Below, one piece after another: positions 33,358 through 42,077 of a stretch of 64,000 nt of DNA. Origin of the DNA: Aeromonas jandaei (GTDB lineage: Bacteria; Pseudomonadota; Gammaproteobacteria; Enterobacterales; Aeromonadaceae). Made by a program: the position numbers and the translations under genes. Position 1 is the stretch's first letter. Every line of letters starts with the position of its first letter. The notes beneath the pieces are model-generated. The model ran no database searches. It was not told where the DNA came from and saw only the letters and a list, made by a program, of their open reading frames with translations. The stretch lies in the NCBI RefSeq assembly GCF_037890695.1, contig NZ_CP149571.1:765001-829000 (forward strand), read 5' to 3'.

Positions 33358-36300
33358 ATGCGATTTACTGACATATTCATAAAACGACCCGTGCTGGCAA
33401 TCTCGCTCAGCTTCCTGATTGCCCTGCTGGGCTTTCAGGCAGTATTCAAGATGCAGGTACGGGAATACCCCGAGGTGACCAACACGGTGATCACGGTTAG
33501 CACCAGCTATTACGGTGCCAGTGCCGACCTGATCCAGGGGTTCATCACCCAGCCGCTCGAACAGGCGGTCGCGCAAGCCGACAACATCGACTTCATGACC
33601 TCCTCCAGCCAGCTGGGCAGCTCCACCGTCACCGCGTACATGAAGCTCAACACCGACCCGAATGCCGCGCTGTCCGACATCCTGGCCAAGGTCAACTCGG
33701 TGCGCTCCCAGTTGCCCAAAGAGGCGGAAGACCCCTCGGTCACCTCCTCCACCGGTTCAACCACAGCGGTGCTCTACCTCGGCTTCACCAGCCCGGAGCT
33801 CAACTCCAGCCAGATCACCGACTATCTGGAGCGGGTTATCAAACCGCAGCTCTTTACCGTCGGCGGGGTCTCCAAGGTTGACCTCTACGGTGGTGTGAAG
33901 TTTGCGCTGCGGGTATGGCTGGATCCGGCCAAGATGGCGGCGTTCAATCTGACCGCCAGCGACGTGATGACAGTGCTCAATAGCAACAACTATCAGTCTG
34001 CAACGGGTCAGGCGACCGGTTACTTCACCCTCTTCAACGGCAATGCCGAAACGCAGGTCGGTGATATCGAAGAGCTGAAGCGTCTGGTGGTAGCCAGCCG
34101 TGACAGCAAGGTGATCCGTCTCTCCGACATCGCCAAGGTCACGATGGAGAAGAGCCACGACGTCTACCGCGCCAGCGCCAACGGCCGTGAAGCCGTGGTT
34201 ATGGCGGTCAACGCCGCGCCGACAGCCAACCCCATCAACATCGCCCACGATGTACTGGAGCTGCTGCCGAGTCTGAAGCGCAACATGCCGAGCACCATGC
34301 AGGTGAACGTGCTGTATGACTCCACCATCGCCATCAACGAATCGATCAGCGAGGTTATCAAGACCATTCTGGAAGCGGCCGCCATCGTACTGGTGGTGAT
34401 TACCCTGTTCCTGGGCTCGTTCCGCGCGGTCATCATCCCGATCATCACCATCCCGCTCAGTCTTATCGGCGTGGTGATGATGATGGACATGTTCGGCTTC
34501 TCGATAAACCTGATGACCCTGCTGGCGATGGTTCTGGCCATCGGTCTGGTGGTGGATGACGCCATCGTGGTACTGGAGAACGTGAACCGTCACATCAAGG
34601 AAGGTGAAGAGCCCTTCCGGGCAGCCATTATCGGTACTCGCGAAATCGCCGTGCCGGTTATCGCCATGACCGTCACGCTGGCGGCGGTATACGCGCCTAT
34701 CGCCCTGATGGGCGGTATCACCGGCTCGCTATTCAAGGAGTTTGCCCTGACTCTGGCTGGCGCCGTGTTTGTCTCGGGCATCATCGCCCTGACCCTGTCG
34801 CCGATGATGTGCTCCAAGATGCTCAGAGCCAACCAGACGCCAAGCAAGTTCGAGAGCACTGTCCACCACCTGCTGGAGCGGATGACCGATCGCTATGACC
34901 GCATGCTGCACGCCGTGATGCAAAAACGCATCGTGGTAGTGGTCTTTGCCATCATCGTCTTCGCCAGCCTGCCGCTACTGTTCAAGTTCATCCCGAGCGA
35001 GCTGGCACCGTCGGAAGATAAAGGGGTAATGGCGGTACTGGGGACAGCCCCCTCCAACGCCAACCTGGACTACATCGAAAACACCATGGCCGATGTGAAC
35101 AAGATCCTGGACGAGCAGCCGGAAATCGCCTACTCCCAGGTCTTCTCTGGTGTGTTCAACTCCAACCAGGCGTTCGGTATCGCCTCCATGGTGCCCTGGA
35201 GCCAGCGTGAAGCGAGCCAGAAAGAGGTACTGGATCGCGTCGCCAAACTGGTGAAAGACATCCCGGGCATGGCCATCACCACCTTCCAGTTCCCTGAACT
35301 GCCGGGTGCTTCCAGCGGTCTGCCGATCCAGTTCGTCATCACCACTCCGAACAGCTTCGAAAGCCTGTTCCTGGTAGCTGGCGAGATGCTGAGCGCGGCC
35401 GAGAGCAATGGTCAGTTCGTCTATTCGGATCTCGATCTGAACTACGACTCTGCCACCATGAAGATCAAGATCGACAAGGACAAGGCAGGTGCCTACGGCA
35501 TCACCATGCAGGACATCGGTATCACCATGGGCACCATGATGGCGGACGGCTACGTCAACCGTATCGACCTGGATGGCCGCTCTTATGAAGTGATCCCGCA
35601 GGTCGAGCGTAAATACCGCCTCAACCCGGAATCCATGAAGGGTTACTACGTCCGAGCCGCTGACGGCAAGTCGATCCCGCTTGGCAGCCTGATCAGCATT
35701 GAAGTGGTCGGTGAGCCGCGCGCCCTGCCGCACTTCAACCAGCTGAACTCCGCCACCATAGGTGCGGTTCCGGCCCCCGGGGTTGCCATGGGTGATGCCA
35801 TCAACTGGTTCAAGACCACTGCCGACGAGAAGCTGCCGCAAGGCTATCGCTACGACTTCATGGGTGAAGCTCGCCAGTTCGTTACCGAAGGTAATGCGCT
35901 CTACGCCACCTTCGCGCTGGCACTGGCCATCATCTTCCTGGTGCTGGCCATCCAGTTCGAATCGGTACGTGACCCGCTGGTGATCATGGTCTCGGTTCCG
36001 CTGGCCATCAGTGGTGCCCTGATCGCGCTCGCATGGGGTCTGGCGACCATGAACATCTACTCCCAGGTAGGTCTCATCACCCTGGTGGGTCTGATTACCA
36101 AACACGGTATTCTGATCTGCGAGGTGGCCAAGGAGGAGCAGCTGTTGCACGGCATGAACCGGATGGAAGCCGTGATGCAGGCCGCCAAAGTGCGTCTGCG
36201 TCCGATCCTGATGACCACAGCAGCCATGATTGCCGGTCTGATCCCGCTGCTCTATGCAGCTGGCGCAGGGGCCGCCCAGCGCTTCAGTATCGGTATCGTG

Positions 36301-36438
36301 ATCGTGGCCGGTCTGGCTATCGGCACCCTGTTCACCCTGTTCGTACTGCCGGTGATCTACACCTTCCTGGCGTCCGAACACAAACCGCTACCGGTCTTTG
36401 ATGAGACCATTCCGCCCAAGGCAAACAGCGGAAACTAA
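33358..36438 (+). CDS. RND multidrug efflux transporter permease
   Basis: A 1026-residue HAE1-type RND pump with twelve membrane segments and two large periplasmic loops (start MRFTDIFIKRPVLAISLSFL). The proton-relay aspartates are in GLVVDDAIVVLENVNRHIKEGE near residue 400, and the second repeat ends in GLITLVGLITKHGILICEVAKE. It resembles VexD/VexH and MexK-like pumps rather than the AcrB type. Exported compounds cannot be inferred from sequence. A terminator follows, closing a three-gene repressor-adaptor-pump operon. Confidence 0.94.
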   Translation: MRFTDIFIKRPVLAISLSFLIALLGFQAVFKMQVREYPEVTNTVITVSTSYYGASADLIQGFITQPLEQAVAQADNIDFMTSSSQLGSSTVTAYMKLNTDPNAALSDILAKVNSVRSQLPKEAEDPSVTSSTGSTTAVLYLGFTSPELNSSQITDYLERVIKPQLFTVGGVSKVDLYGGVKFALRVWLDPAKMAAFNLTASDVMTVLNSNNYQSATGQATGYFTLFNGNAETQVGDIEELKRLVVASRDSKVIRLSDIAKVTMEKSHDVYRASANGREAVVMAVNAAPTANPINIAHDVLELLPSLKRNMPSTMQVNVLYDSTIAINESISEVIKTILEAAAIVLVVITLFLGSFRAVIIPIITIPLSLIGVVMMMDMFGFSINLMTLLAMVLAIGLVVDDAIVVLENVNRHIKEGEEPFRAAIIGTREIAVPVIAMTVTLAAVYAPIALMGGITGSLFKEFALTLAGAVFVSGIIALTLSPMMCSKMLRANQTPSKFESTVHHLLERMTDRYDRMLHAVMQKRIVVVVFAIIVFASLPLLFKFIPSELAPSEDKGVMAVLGTAPSNANLDYIENTMADVNKILDEQPEIAYSQVFSGVFNSNQAFGIASMVPWSQREASQKEVLDRVAKLVKDIPGMAITTFQFPELPGASSGLPIQFVITTPNSFESLFLVAGEMLSAAESNGQFVYSDLDLNYDSATMKIKIDKDKAGAYGITMQDIGITMGTMMADGYVNRIDLDGRSYEVIPQVERKYRLNPESMKGYYVRAADGKSIPLGSLISIEVVGEPRALPHFNQLNSATIGAVPAPGVAMGDAINWFKTTADEKLPQGYRYDFMGEARQFVTEGNALYATFALALAIIFLVLAIQFESVRDPLVIMVSVPLAISGALIALAWGLATMNIYSQVGLITLVGLITKHGILICEVAKEEQLLHGMNRMEAVMQAAKVRLRPILMTTAAMIAGLIPLLYAAGAGAAQRFSIGIVIVAGLAIGTLFTLFVLPVIYTFLASEHKPLPVFDETIPPKANSGN

Positions 36439-36453
36439 GCGTTCATCTCAAGC

Positions 36454-36480
36454 AAAAGGCCCCGTAACGGGGCCTTTTTT
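36454..36480 (+). terminator. Intrinsic terminator of the RND operon
   Basis: AAAAGGCCCC-GTAA-CGGGGCCTTTTTT, 16 bases after the pump stop codon. Confidence 0.9.
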
Positions 36481-36557
36481 ATGCTTTGCAGGAAAGACGA
36501 CATAAGTCCATGAAGCAGTTAAACTAAAAAACATCACATCCAGACCGCAAGGACGCC

Positions 36558-38525
36558 ATGTCAGGACATTTCTTCAAGACCGCCAGGGCCGTCGGCCGTA
36601 ACGGACTCTCATACCGCCTGCTCTCCTACATTCTGGTGTGCAGTACCGTATTGGCGATGGTCATCACTGCACTGCAGCTTGCCTGGGATTACCGCAAGGA
36701 CGTTGCCGTTATCGAAGACAGCATCGGCCAGATCGAGGCCTCTTTTCTGCAACCTATCGCTGCCAGCTTATGGAACCTGGATGAAGAGCAGGTGAAGGTA
36801 CAGATCGAGGGCATCATGAACCTGCCCAACATGCAGTTCGTGATGGTCAAGGAGATGCTCGGCAACTCCGAAGTCCCACTACTGACCCAGGGGGTGGAGC
36901 GGGAAAGCTACGACATCTCCCGCGAATTCAACCTCACCTATCAAGGCGAAGTGGTGGGCAAGCTGTTCGTAGCAGCCTCGCTGGAGCAGATCTACCAGCG
37001 CCTGATCGAGAAATCGGTGCTGATCATGGTCAGCCAGACTATCAAGACGCTGGTGGTCTCGTTTTGCATCCTGATCATCATTTACTATCTGGTGGTTCGT
37101 CACATCAACCGCATCGCCAGCTATGCCCAGAAGTTCAATCTGGATCGGCTCGACATGGAGCTTGAGCTGGAGGGGCGCCCCCTGCCCCGCAAAAAGCCTG
37201 ATGAACTGGATACCCTGGTCGCCACTCTCAACCAGATGCGCACCCGACTGCGCGATGAGCTGCTGGCTCGCCATCAGGCCGTGGAACAGTTGCAACAGGA
37301 GCGCGACTTCTCTGCCACTCTGATCAATTCGGCCAACATGGTGATCTGCTGCATGGAGCCGGATCTCACCATCGCCAGCATCAACCCGGCAGCCATCCTG
37401 CTAACCGGCTACCACCAGCAGGAGCTGCTGCAACACAACTGGCTCGATCTCTTTGTCAGCAACGCCCAACGTCAGGAGCTGAGCAACATCCTCTCGGCAG
37501 AGGGTTCACTCGCCGACAAGGTGGTCATCATGCATGACCAGCAGGCCCATGAACTGGTGCTGCAGTGGACCTTTGTCCCCTTCTACGAGGGGCCCAACCT
37601 CAAGTACCAGATCGGGTTTGGCTACGACATCACCCAACTGAAGAAAGTCGAACGGGAGATTATCCAGCTCAACGAGCAGCTGGAAGGTAAGGTTGCCGAG
37701 CGGACACGCAGCCTGAGCGAAGCCAACACCCAGCTGGGCAAGGCTTACGACGATCTGAAGCAGGCTCAGCAGACTCTGGTAGAGTCGGAAAAAATGGCGT
37801 CCCTCGGTTCACTGGTGGCCGGTGTGGCCCACGAGATCAACACCCCGATCGGTATCAGTGTGACCGCCTCCTCCTATCTGCAGGAGCGGGTTGCCGACTT
37901 CAAATCGCACATTGAGTCAAAACAGCTGTCACGCTCCTATCTCAACGAGTTCACCGTCAACCTCGACGAGTCGATGCAACTGCTGCAAGGCAACCTGCGC
38001 CGCGCCTCCGAACTGATTGCCAGCTTCAAGCAGGTGGCTGTCGATCAGTCATCGGAAGCGCGCTACAACTTCAGCCTCGCCGACAACCTCCATCAGGTGG
38101 TCGTCTCCCTCGGCCACAAGCTGAAAAAGGCCCAGTGCGAGGTCGATATCCAATGCGATCCCAAGCTGTCGATCTTCTCCTTCCCCGGCAGCTTTACCCA
38201 AATCTACTCAAACCTGATCCTCAACTCCATCAACCATGGTTTCGACAACTGGGACAAACCCAAGAAGATCACCATCAAGGTGGAGCAGCAGGGAGAAGAG
38301 CTGCTGATCGACTACAGCGACAACGGTCGCGGCATTCCGCCGGAGATATTGCCGCGCATCTTCGATCCGTTTGTCACCTCCAAGCGGGGTCAGGGCGGTA
38401 GCGGCCTCGGTACCCACATCATCTACAACCTGGTGGTGCAACTGCTGCGCGGCCGCATCCACTGTGCCAGCGAACCGGGCAACGGCGCCGAGTTCCATAT
38501 TCGCCTGCCGATCCAACATAACTGA
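36558..38525 (+). CDS. Orphan PAS-containing sensor histidine kinase
   Basis: A 655-residue membrane kinase. Two membrane helices (residues 22-43 and 153-180) bracket a periplasmic sensor domain of about 110 residues. A HAMP-like region, a PAS domain (about residues 250-360), a coiled coil (360-410) and a kinase core with AGVAHEINTPIG (His425) and the ATP-binding DNGRGIPPEILPRIFDPFVTSKRGQGGSGLG follow. No response regulator is adjacent: gorA lies downstream after 76 bases and the RND operon upstream ends in a terminator. Signal and partner are unknown. Confidence 0.9.
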   Translation: MSGHFFKTARAVGRNGLSYRLLSYILVCSTVLAMVITALQLAWDYRKDVAVIEDSIGQIEASFLQPIAASLWNLDEEQVKVQIEGIMNLPNMQFVMVKEMLGNSEVPLLTQGVERESYDISREFNLTYQGEVVGKLFVAASLEQIYQRLIEKSVLIMVSQTIKTLVVSFCILIIIYYLVVRHINRIASYAQKFNLDRLDMELELEGRPLPRKKPDELDTLVATLNQMRTRLRDELLARHQAVEQLQQERDFSATLINSANMVICCMEPDLTIASINPAAILLTGYHQQELLQHNWLDLFVSNAQRQELSNILSAEGSLADKVVIMHDQQAHELVLQWTFVPFYEGPNLKYQIGFGYDITQLKKVEREIIQLNEQLEGKVAERTRSLSEANTQLGKAYDDLKQAQQTLVESEKMASLGSLVAGVAHEINTPIGISVTASSYLQERVADFKSHIESKQLSRSYLNEFTVNLDESMQLLQGNLRRASELIASFKQVAVDQSSEARYNFSLADNLHQVVVSLGHKLKKAQCEVDIQCDPKLSIFSFPGSFTQIYSNLILNSINHGFDNWDKPKKITIKVEQQGEELLIDYSDNGRGIPPEILPRIFDPFVTSKRGQGGSGLGTHIIYNLVVQLLRGRIHCASEPGNGAEFHIRLPIQHN

Positions 38526-38601
38526 GCGCTGGCTCTTGTGAGCCAGCCGCTTTGTCCCCATCATGCTGTGATTGCATTCTTAATGAGCGGAGAACCTCGC
38601 A

Positions 38602-39951
38602 ATGGCACAGCATTTTGACTATATCGCCATCGGCGGCGGCAGCGGCGGTATCGCCTCTGCCAACCGGGCTGCCATGTACGGTAAGAAAGTTGCCCTGATT
38701 GAAGCCAAAGAGTTGGGTGGAACCTGCGTCAACGTAGGCTGCGTCCCGAAGAAAGCCATGTGGTATGCCGGCCAGCTCGCCGATGCCCTGAAATATGGCG
38801 CCGATTACGGCTTCGACACCACTCTCAACCACTTCGACTGGGCCAAGCTGGTCGAGTCCCGCCAGGCCTATATCGGCCGTATCCACACCTCCTATCAGAA
38901 TGTGCTGGGCAAGAACCAGATTACCGTCATCAAGGGATTCGCTCGCTTCGTCAATAGCAACACGATCGAGGTCAATGGCGAGCAGTACAGCGCAGATCAC
39001 ATCCTGATCGCTACCGGTGGCCGTCCGGAAATTCCGGCCATCCCGGGTGCCGAGCTGGGTATCGACTCCGACGGCTTCTTCGAGCTGCAGGTACAACCGA
39101 AACGGGTTGCCGTAGTGGGTGCCGGCTATATCGCCGTCGAGATCGCCGGGGTGATGCAGGCACTGGGCTCCGAGACCCATCTGGTGGTGCGCAAGCACGC
39201 GCCGCTGCGCAACTTTGACCCCATGATCCACGAGACTTTGGTGGAGATCATGGCGCAGGAAGGGCCCAAGCTGCACACCCACGCCATTCCCAAGGCCGTG
39301 CTCAAGAACGCTGACAACAGCCTGACCCTGCAGCTGGAAGATGGTCGCCACCTCACCGTCGACTGCCTGATCTGGGCCATCGGCCGCGTCCCGGCCACCG
39401 ACAACCTCAATCTGGCCGCTGCCGGTATCGAACTGGACGAGAAGGGCTTTATCCCGACCGACAAGTTCCAGAATACTGCCGTTGCCAACATCTATGCAGT
39501 AGGTGACAACACAGGTCGCATCCAGCTCACGCCGGTAGCCGTCGCAGCGGGCCGTCGCCTCTCCGAACGGCTGTTCAACAACAAGCCGAACGAACATCTC
39601 AACTACGATCTGGTGCCGACCGTGGTCTTCAGCCACCCCCCCATCGGCACCATTGGCCTGACCGAGCCGGAAGCCATCGCCGAATATGGCGAGGATCAGG
39701 TGAAGGTCTACCGTAGCCAGTTCACCGCCATGTATTCAGCGCTGACCAAGCATCGCCAGCCCACCCGGATGAAACTGGTCTGCGTCGGCCCTGAAGAGAA
39801 GGTGGTAGGTCTGCATGGCATCGGCTTTGCCATGGACGAGATCCTGCAAGGCTTTGGCGTCGCCATGAAGATGGGGGCCACCAAGGCGGACTTCGACAAC
39901 TGTGTCGCAATCCACCCCACCAGTGCGGAAGAGTTTGTGACTATGCGATAA
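38602..39951 (+). CDS. gorA: Glutathione-disulfide reductase
   Basis: A 449-residue NADPH-dependent flavoenzyme that regenerates reduced glutathione. The FAD fold is [18 protein letters not shown], the redox disulfide is [13 protein letters not shown] (Cys42, Cys47), the NADPH fold is [17 protein letters not shown], and the C-terminal [16 protein letters not shown] supplies the catalytic HPT motif. Length matches E. coli Gor (450). The last codons and the 3' flank are partly duplicated directly downstream (see the repeat at 39896-40083). Confidence 0.96.
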   Translation: MAQHFDYIAIGGGSGGIASANRAAMYGKKVALIEAKELGGTCVNVGCVPKKAMWYAGQLADALKYGADYGFDTTLNHFDWAKLVESRQAYIGRIHTSYQNVLGKNQITVIKGFARFVNSNTIEVNGEQYSADHILIATGGRPEIPAIPGAELGIDSDGFFELQVQPKRVAVVGAGYIAVEIAGVMQALGSETHLVVRKHAPLRNFDPMIHETLVEIMAQEGPKLHTHAIPKAVLKNADNSLTLQLEDGRHLTVDCLIWAIGRVPATDNLNLAAAGIELDEKGFIPTDKFQNTAVANIYAVGDNTGRIQLTPVAVAAGRRLSERLFNNKPNEHLNYDLVPTVVFSHPPIGTIGLTEPEAIAEYGEDQVKVYRSQFTAMYSALTKHRQPTRMKLVCVGPEEKVVGLHGIGFAMDEILQGFGVAMKMGATKADFDNCVAIHPTSAEEFVTMR

Positions 39952-40083
39952 GCGTGTTTGAAGCTGAACTGTCACTATCAGGCCAGCTACAACAACTGCG
40001 TGCCCATTCCTCATCCCACCAGCGCAGGAGAGTTTGTAACAATGCGATAAGCACGTTTGAAGCTGAACTGTCCCTATCAGGTC
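39896..40083 (+). repeat. Tandem duplication of the gorA 3' end and flank
   Basis: About 90 bases covering the last 17 codons of gorA and 35 bases beyond (39896-39985) recur at 39992-40083 with scattered changes. The second copy would encode NCVPIPHPTSAGEFVTMR and a stop, against [17 protein letters not shown] and a stop in gorA. Both copies share GCGATAAGC followed by TTTGAAGCTGAACTGTC and CTATCAGG. The period is 96-99 bases, near a multiple of three. Confidence 0.85.
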
Positions 40084-40104
40084 ATCTTCATTCACCAGCG
40101 TTCA

Positions 40105-40128
40105 AACCCGGCTCAGGCCGGGTTTTTT
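40105..40128 (+). terminator. Intrinsic terminator after gorA and its duplicate
   Basis: AACCCGGC-TCAG-GCCGGGTT followed by TTTT, about 155 bases after the gorA stop and beyond the duplicated segment. Confidence 0.85.
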
Positions 40129-40169
40129 GATCCCGCCTCGCCACCAGAACCCTCGTAAAAGCGTCGTTC

Positions 40170-40220
40170 TTTACGCCGATTTTACGCCTGCCACATGGCG
40201 CTTTATGGCGCCTTTACGCC
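40170..40220 (+). promoter_or_regulatory. Candidate KdpE operator: phased TTTAYG direct repeats
   Basis: TTTACGCC occurs at 40170, 40181 and 40213, and TTTATGGC at 40202. The starts are 11, 21 and 11 bases apart, so all four fall on one face of the helix as two pairs, each with a TTTAYG-N5-TTTACG pattern. The E. coli KdpE site contains TTTATA-N5-TTTACA with the same 11-base period. The array lies about 95 bases upstream of kdpF. Confidence 0.65.
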
Positions 40221-40265
40221 AGTTCTTCTTACCATTTCAGCGTCAATGACACTAACAGAGTCGAT

Positions 40266-40316
40266 ATGGTTTTACATCGGCTCTCGCAGCTAATTATCTC
40301 AATGGAGTCGATATGA
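40266..40316 (+). CDS. Possible 16-residue ORF upstream of and coupled to kdpF
   Basis: The frame encodes MVLHRLSQLIISMESI and its TGA overlaps the kdpF ATG as ATGA. Both starts sit in an identical 11-base context, GAGTCGATATG (40258-40268 and 40305-40315). It might be a leader or coupling peptide, or simply a by-product of a small duplication of the start region. Evidence for translation is lacking. Confidence 0.3.
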   Translation: MVLHRLSQLIISMESI

Positions 40317-40390
40317 ATTGGCTATATCTGCTGCTGGTCCTCGCCTTGATGGCCTATCTGCTGCGCGCACTCACGCGCAGTCACGAGTGA
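40313..40390 (+). CDS. kdpF: KdpF small subunit of the potassium-transporting ATPase
   Basis: A 25-residue single-helix membrane peptide (MNWLYLLLVLALMAYLLRAL and a short polar tail) in the position of kdpF, ten bases before kdpA. KdpF stabilises the KdpABC complex. TGGAG precedes the ATG. Confidence 0.9.
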   Translation: MNWLYLLLVLALMAYLLRALTRSHE

Positions 40391-40400
40391 GGAATCCGCT

Positions 40401-42077
40401 ATGTGGCAAGAAATGATCTATCCCGTCGCATTTGTGCTGCTGGTACTGCTGCCAGCACCGCTGCTTGGCAATTATCTCTACCGGGTATTTGAAGGCCAGT
40501 GCCGCTGGCTGGCCCCCGTGGAGCGTGCCACCCTGTTATGTTGCGGCACGGACGGACGGGAACAGGACTGGAAGTCCTATACCCTCAGCCTGCTGGCCTT
40601 CAATGGCGCCGGCTTCGGCCTGCTGTTCCTGATCCTGATGGCGCAGGGTCTGCTGCCTCTCAACCCGCAGCAGTTGCCCGGCCTGAACTGGCAACTCGCC
40701 TTCAACACTGCGGTCAGCTTTATGACCAACACCAACTGGCAAGCCTATTCCGGTGAGGCCAGCCTCTCCTACTTCAGCCAGATGGTGGGCCTGACCACCC
40801 AGAACTTCGTCTCTGCCGCCACAGGTGCTGCCGTAGCGGTTGCGATGTTCCGCGGTATCGCCCGCCAGCAGACAACCCACCTTGGCAACTTCTGGCTGGA
40901 TCTGGTGCGTTTTTGCCTCTACGTGCTGCTGCCGATGTCGCTGATCCTGGCGCTGCTGCTGGTATGGCAGGGGGTTCCGCAGAGCCTGTCAGCCTATCTG
41001 CCGTTCCACACTCTGGAAGGTCAGGAGCAGCTGCTGCCGCTCGGCCCGGCAGCTTCGCAAATTGCCATCAAGCAGCTCGGCTCCAACGGCGGCGGCTTCT
41101 TCGGCATCAACTCCGCCCACCCGTTCGAGAACCCGACCGCCCTCTCCAACTGGCTGGAGATGGTCACCCTGCTGACCCTGGCTGCCGCCATGGTCTTTAC
41201 CCTGGGTCGCTATGTGAAGGACATGGCCCACAGCCGCGCTATCGTCATTGCCATGACCATCATGCTGGCACTGGGACTCTTCGTTTCCATCACTCAGGAG
41301 ATGAAACTGGATCCGGCCCTGACTCATCTTGCCAGCGAAGCGGGCAACTGGGAGGGTAAGGAGAGCCGCTTCGGCCCGGTGCTCTCCAGTATCTGGGAAG
41401 TGGCGACCACCGCTGCCTCCAACGGCTCGGTCAACTCAATGCACGACAGCTTCGCTCCTCTCTCCGGCATGGTAGCCATGATAAACATGCTGCTGGGTGA
41501 AGTGGTGTTCGGCGGTGTGGGTGCCGGCATCTACGGCATGATGCTGTTCGTGCTGCTCACCGTCTTCCTGTGCGGTCTGATGGTGGGTCGTACCCCGACC
41601 TATCTGGGCAAGCGCCTCGGTATCACCGAGATGAAGTGGGTCGTCGCCAGCATGCTGGTGATGCCGGTGGGGGTTTTGGTGATCGGCGGTGTCACTCTGC
41701 TGATGCCGGATGCGGCCACTATCATAGGTCACGATGGCCCCCACGGCCTGTCACGCCTCATCTATGCCTACGCCTCGGCTGCCGGTAACAACGGCTCAGC
41801 CTTTGCCGGCTTTGCTGCCGGTGACAACTGGCAGTGCGTTACCATCGGCCTGGCCATGCTGCTCGGTCGCTTCGGCTACATCATCCCCATCATGGCCATT
41901 GCCGGCCAGCTCGCCCGCGCTCCGCGTCAGGAGATAAGCGAGGGGGATTTCCCGATCCGCGGCCCGCTCTTCATTACCCTGCTGATCATCACCGTATTGC
42001 TGATTGGCGGCCTCTCCTTCCTGCCGGTGCTGGCACTGGGCCCCGTGGCAGAACATCTGATGCTGGGAGCTTTCTAA
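40401..42077 (+). CDS. kdpA: Potassium-transporting ATPase subunit KdpA
   Basis: A 558-residue polytopic subunit that forms the potassium pathway of the Kdp P-type ATPase. It has about ten membrane segments. Selectivity-filter-like repeats include FNTAVSFMTNTNWQAYSGE, LGSNGGGFFGINSAHPFENPT, TAASNGSVNSMHDSF and SAAGNNGSAFAGFAAGDN. Its stop codon is immediately followed by the kdpB ATG. Confidence 0.97.
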   Translation: MWQEMIYPVAFVLLVLLPAPLLGNYLYRVFEGQCRWLAPVERATLLCCGTDGREQDWKSYTLSLLAFNGAGFGLLFLILMAQGLLPLNPQQLPGLNWQLAFNTAVSFMTNTNWQAYSGEASLSYFSQMVGLTTQNFVSAATGAAVAVAMFRGIARQQTTHLGNFWLDLVRFCLYVLLPMSLILALLLVWQGVPQSLSAYLPFHTLEGQEQLLPLGPAASQIAIKQLGSNGGGFFGINSAHPFENPTALSNWLEMVTLLTLAAAMVFTLGRYVKDMAHSRAIVIAMTIMLALGLFVSITQEMKLDPALTHLASEAGNWEGKESRFGPVLSSIWEVATTAASNGSVNSMHDSFAPLSGMVAMINMLLGEVVFGGVGAGIYGMMLFVLLTVFLCGLMVGRTPTYLGKRLGITEMKWVVASMLVMPVGVLVIGGVTLLMPDAATIIGHDGPHGLSRLIYAYASAAGNNGSAFAGFAAGDNWQCVTIGLAMLLGRFGYIIPIMAIAGQLARAPRQEISEGDFPIRGPLFITLLIITVLLIGGLSFLPVLALGPVAEHLMLGAF

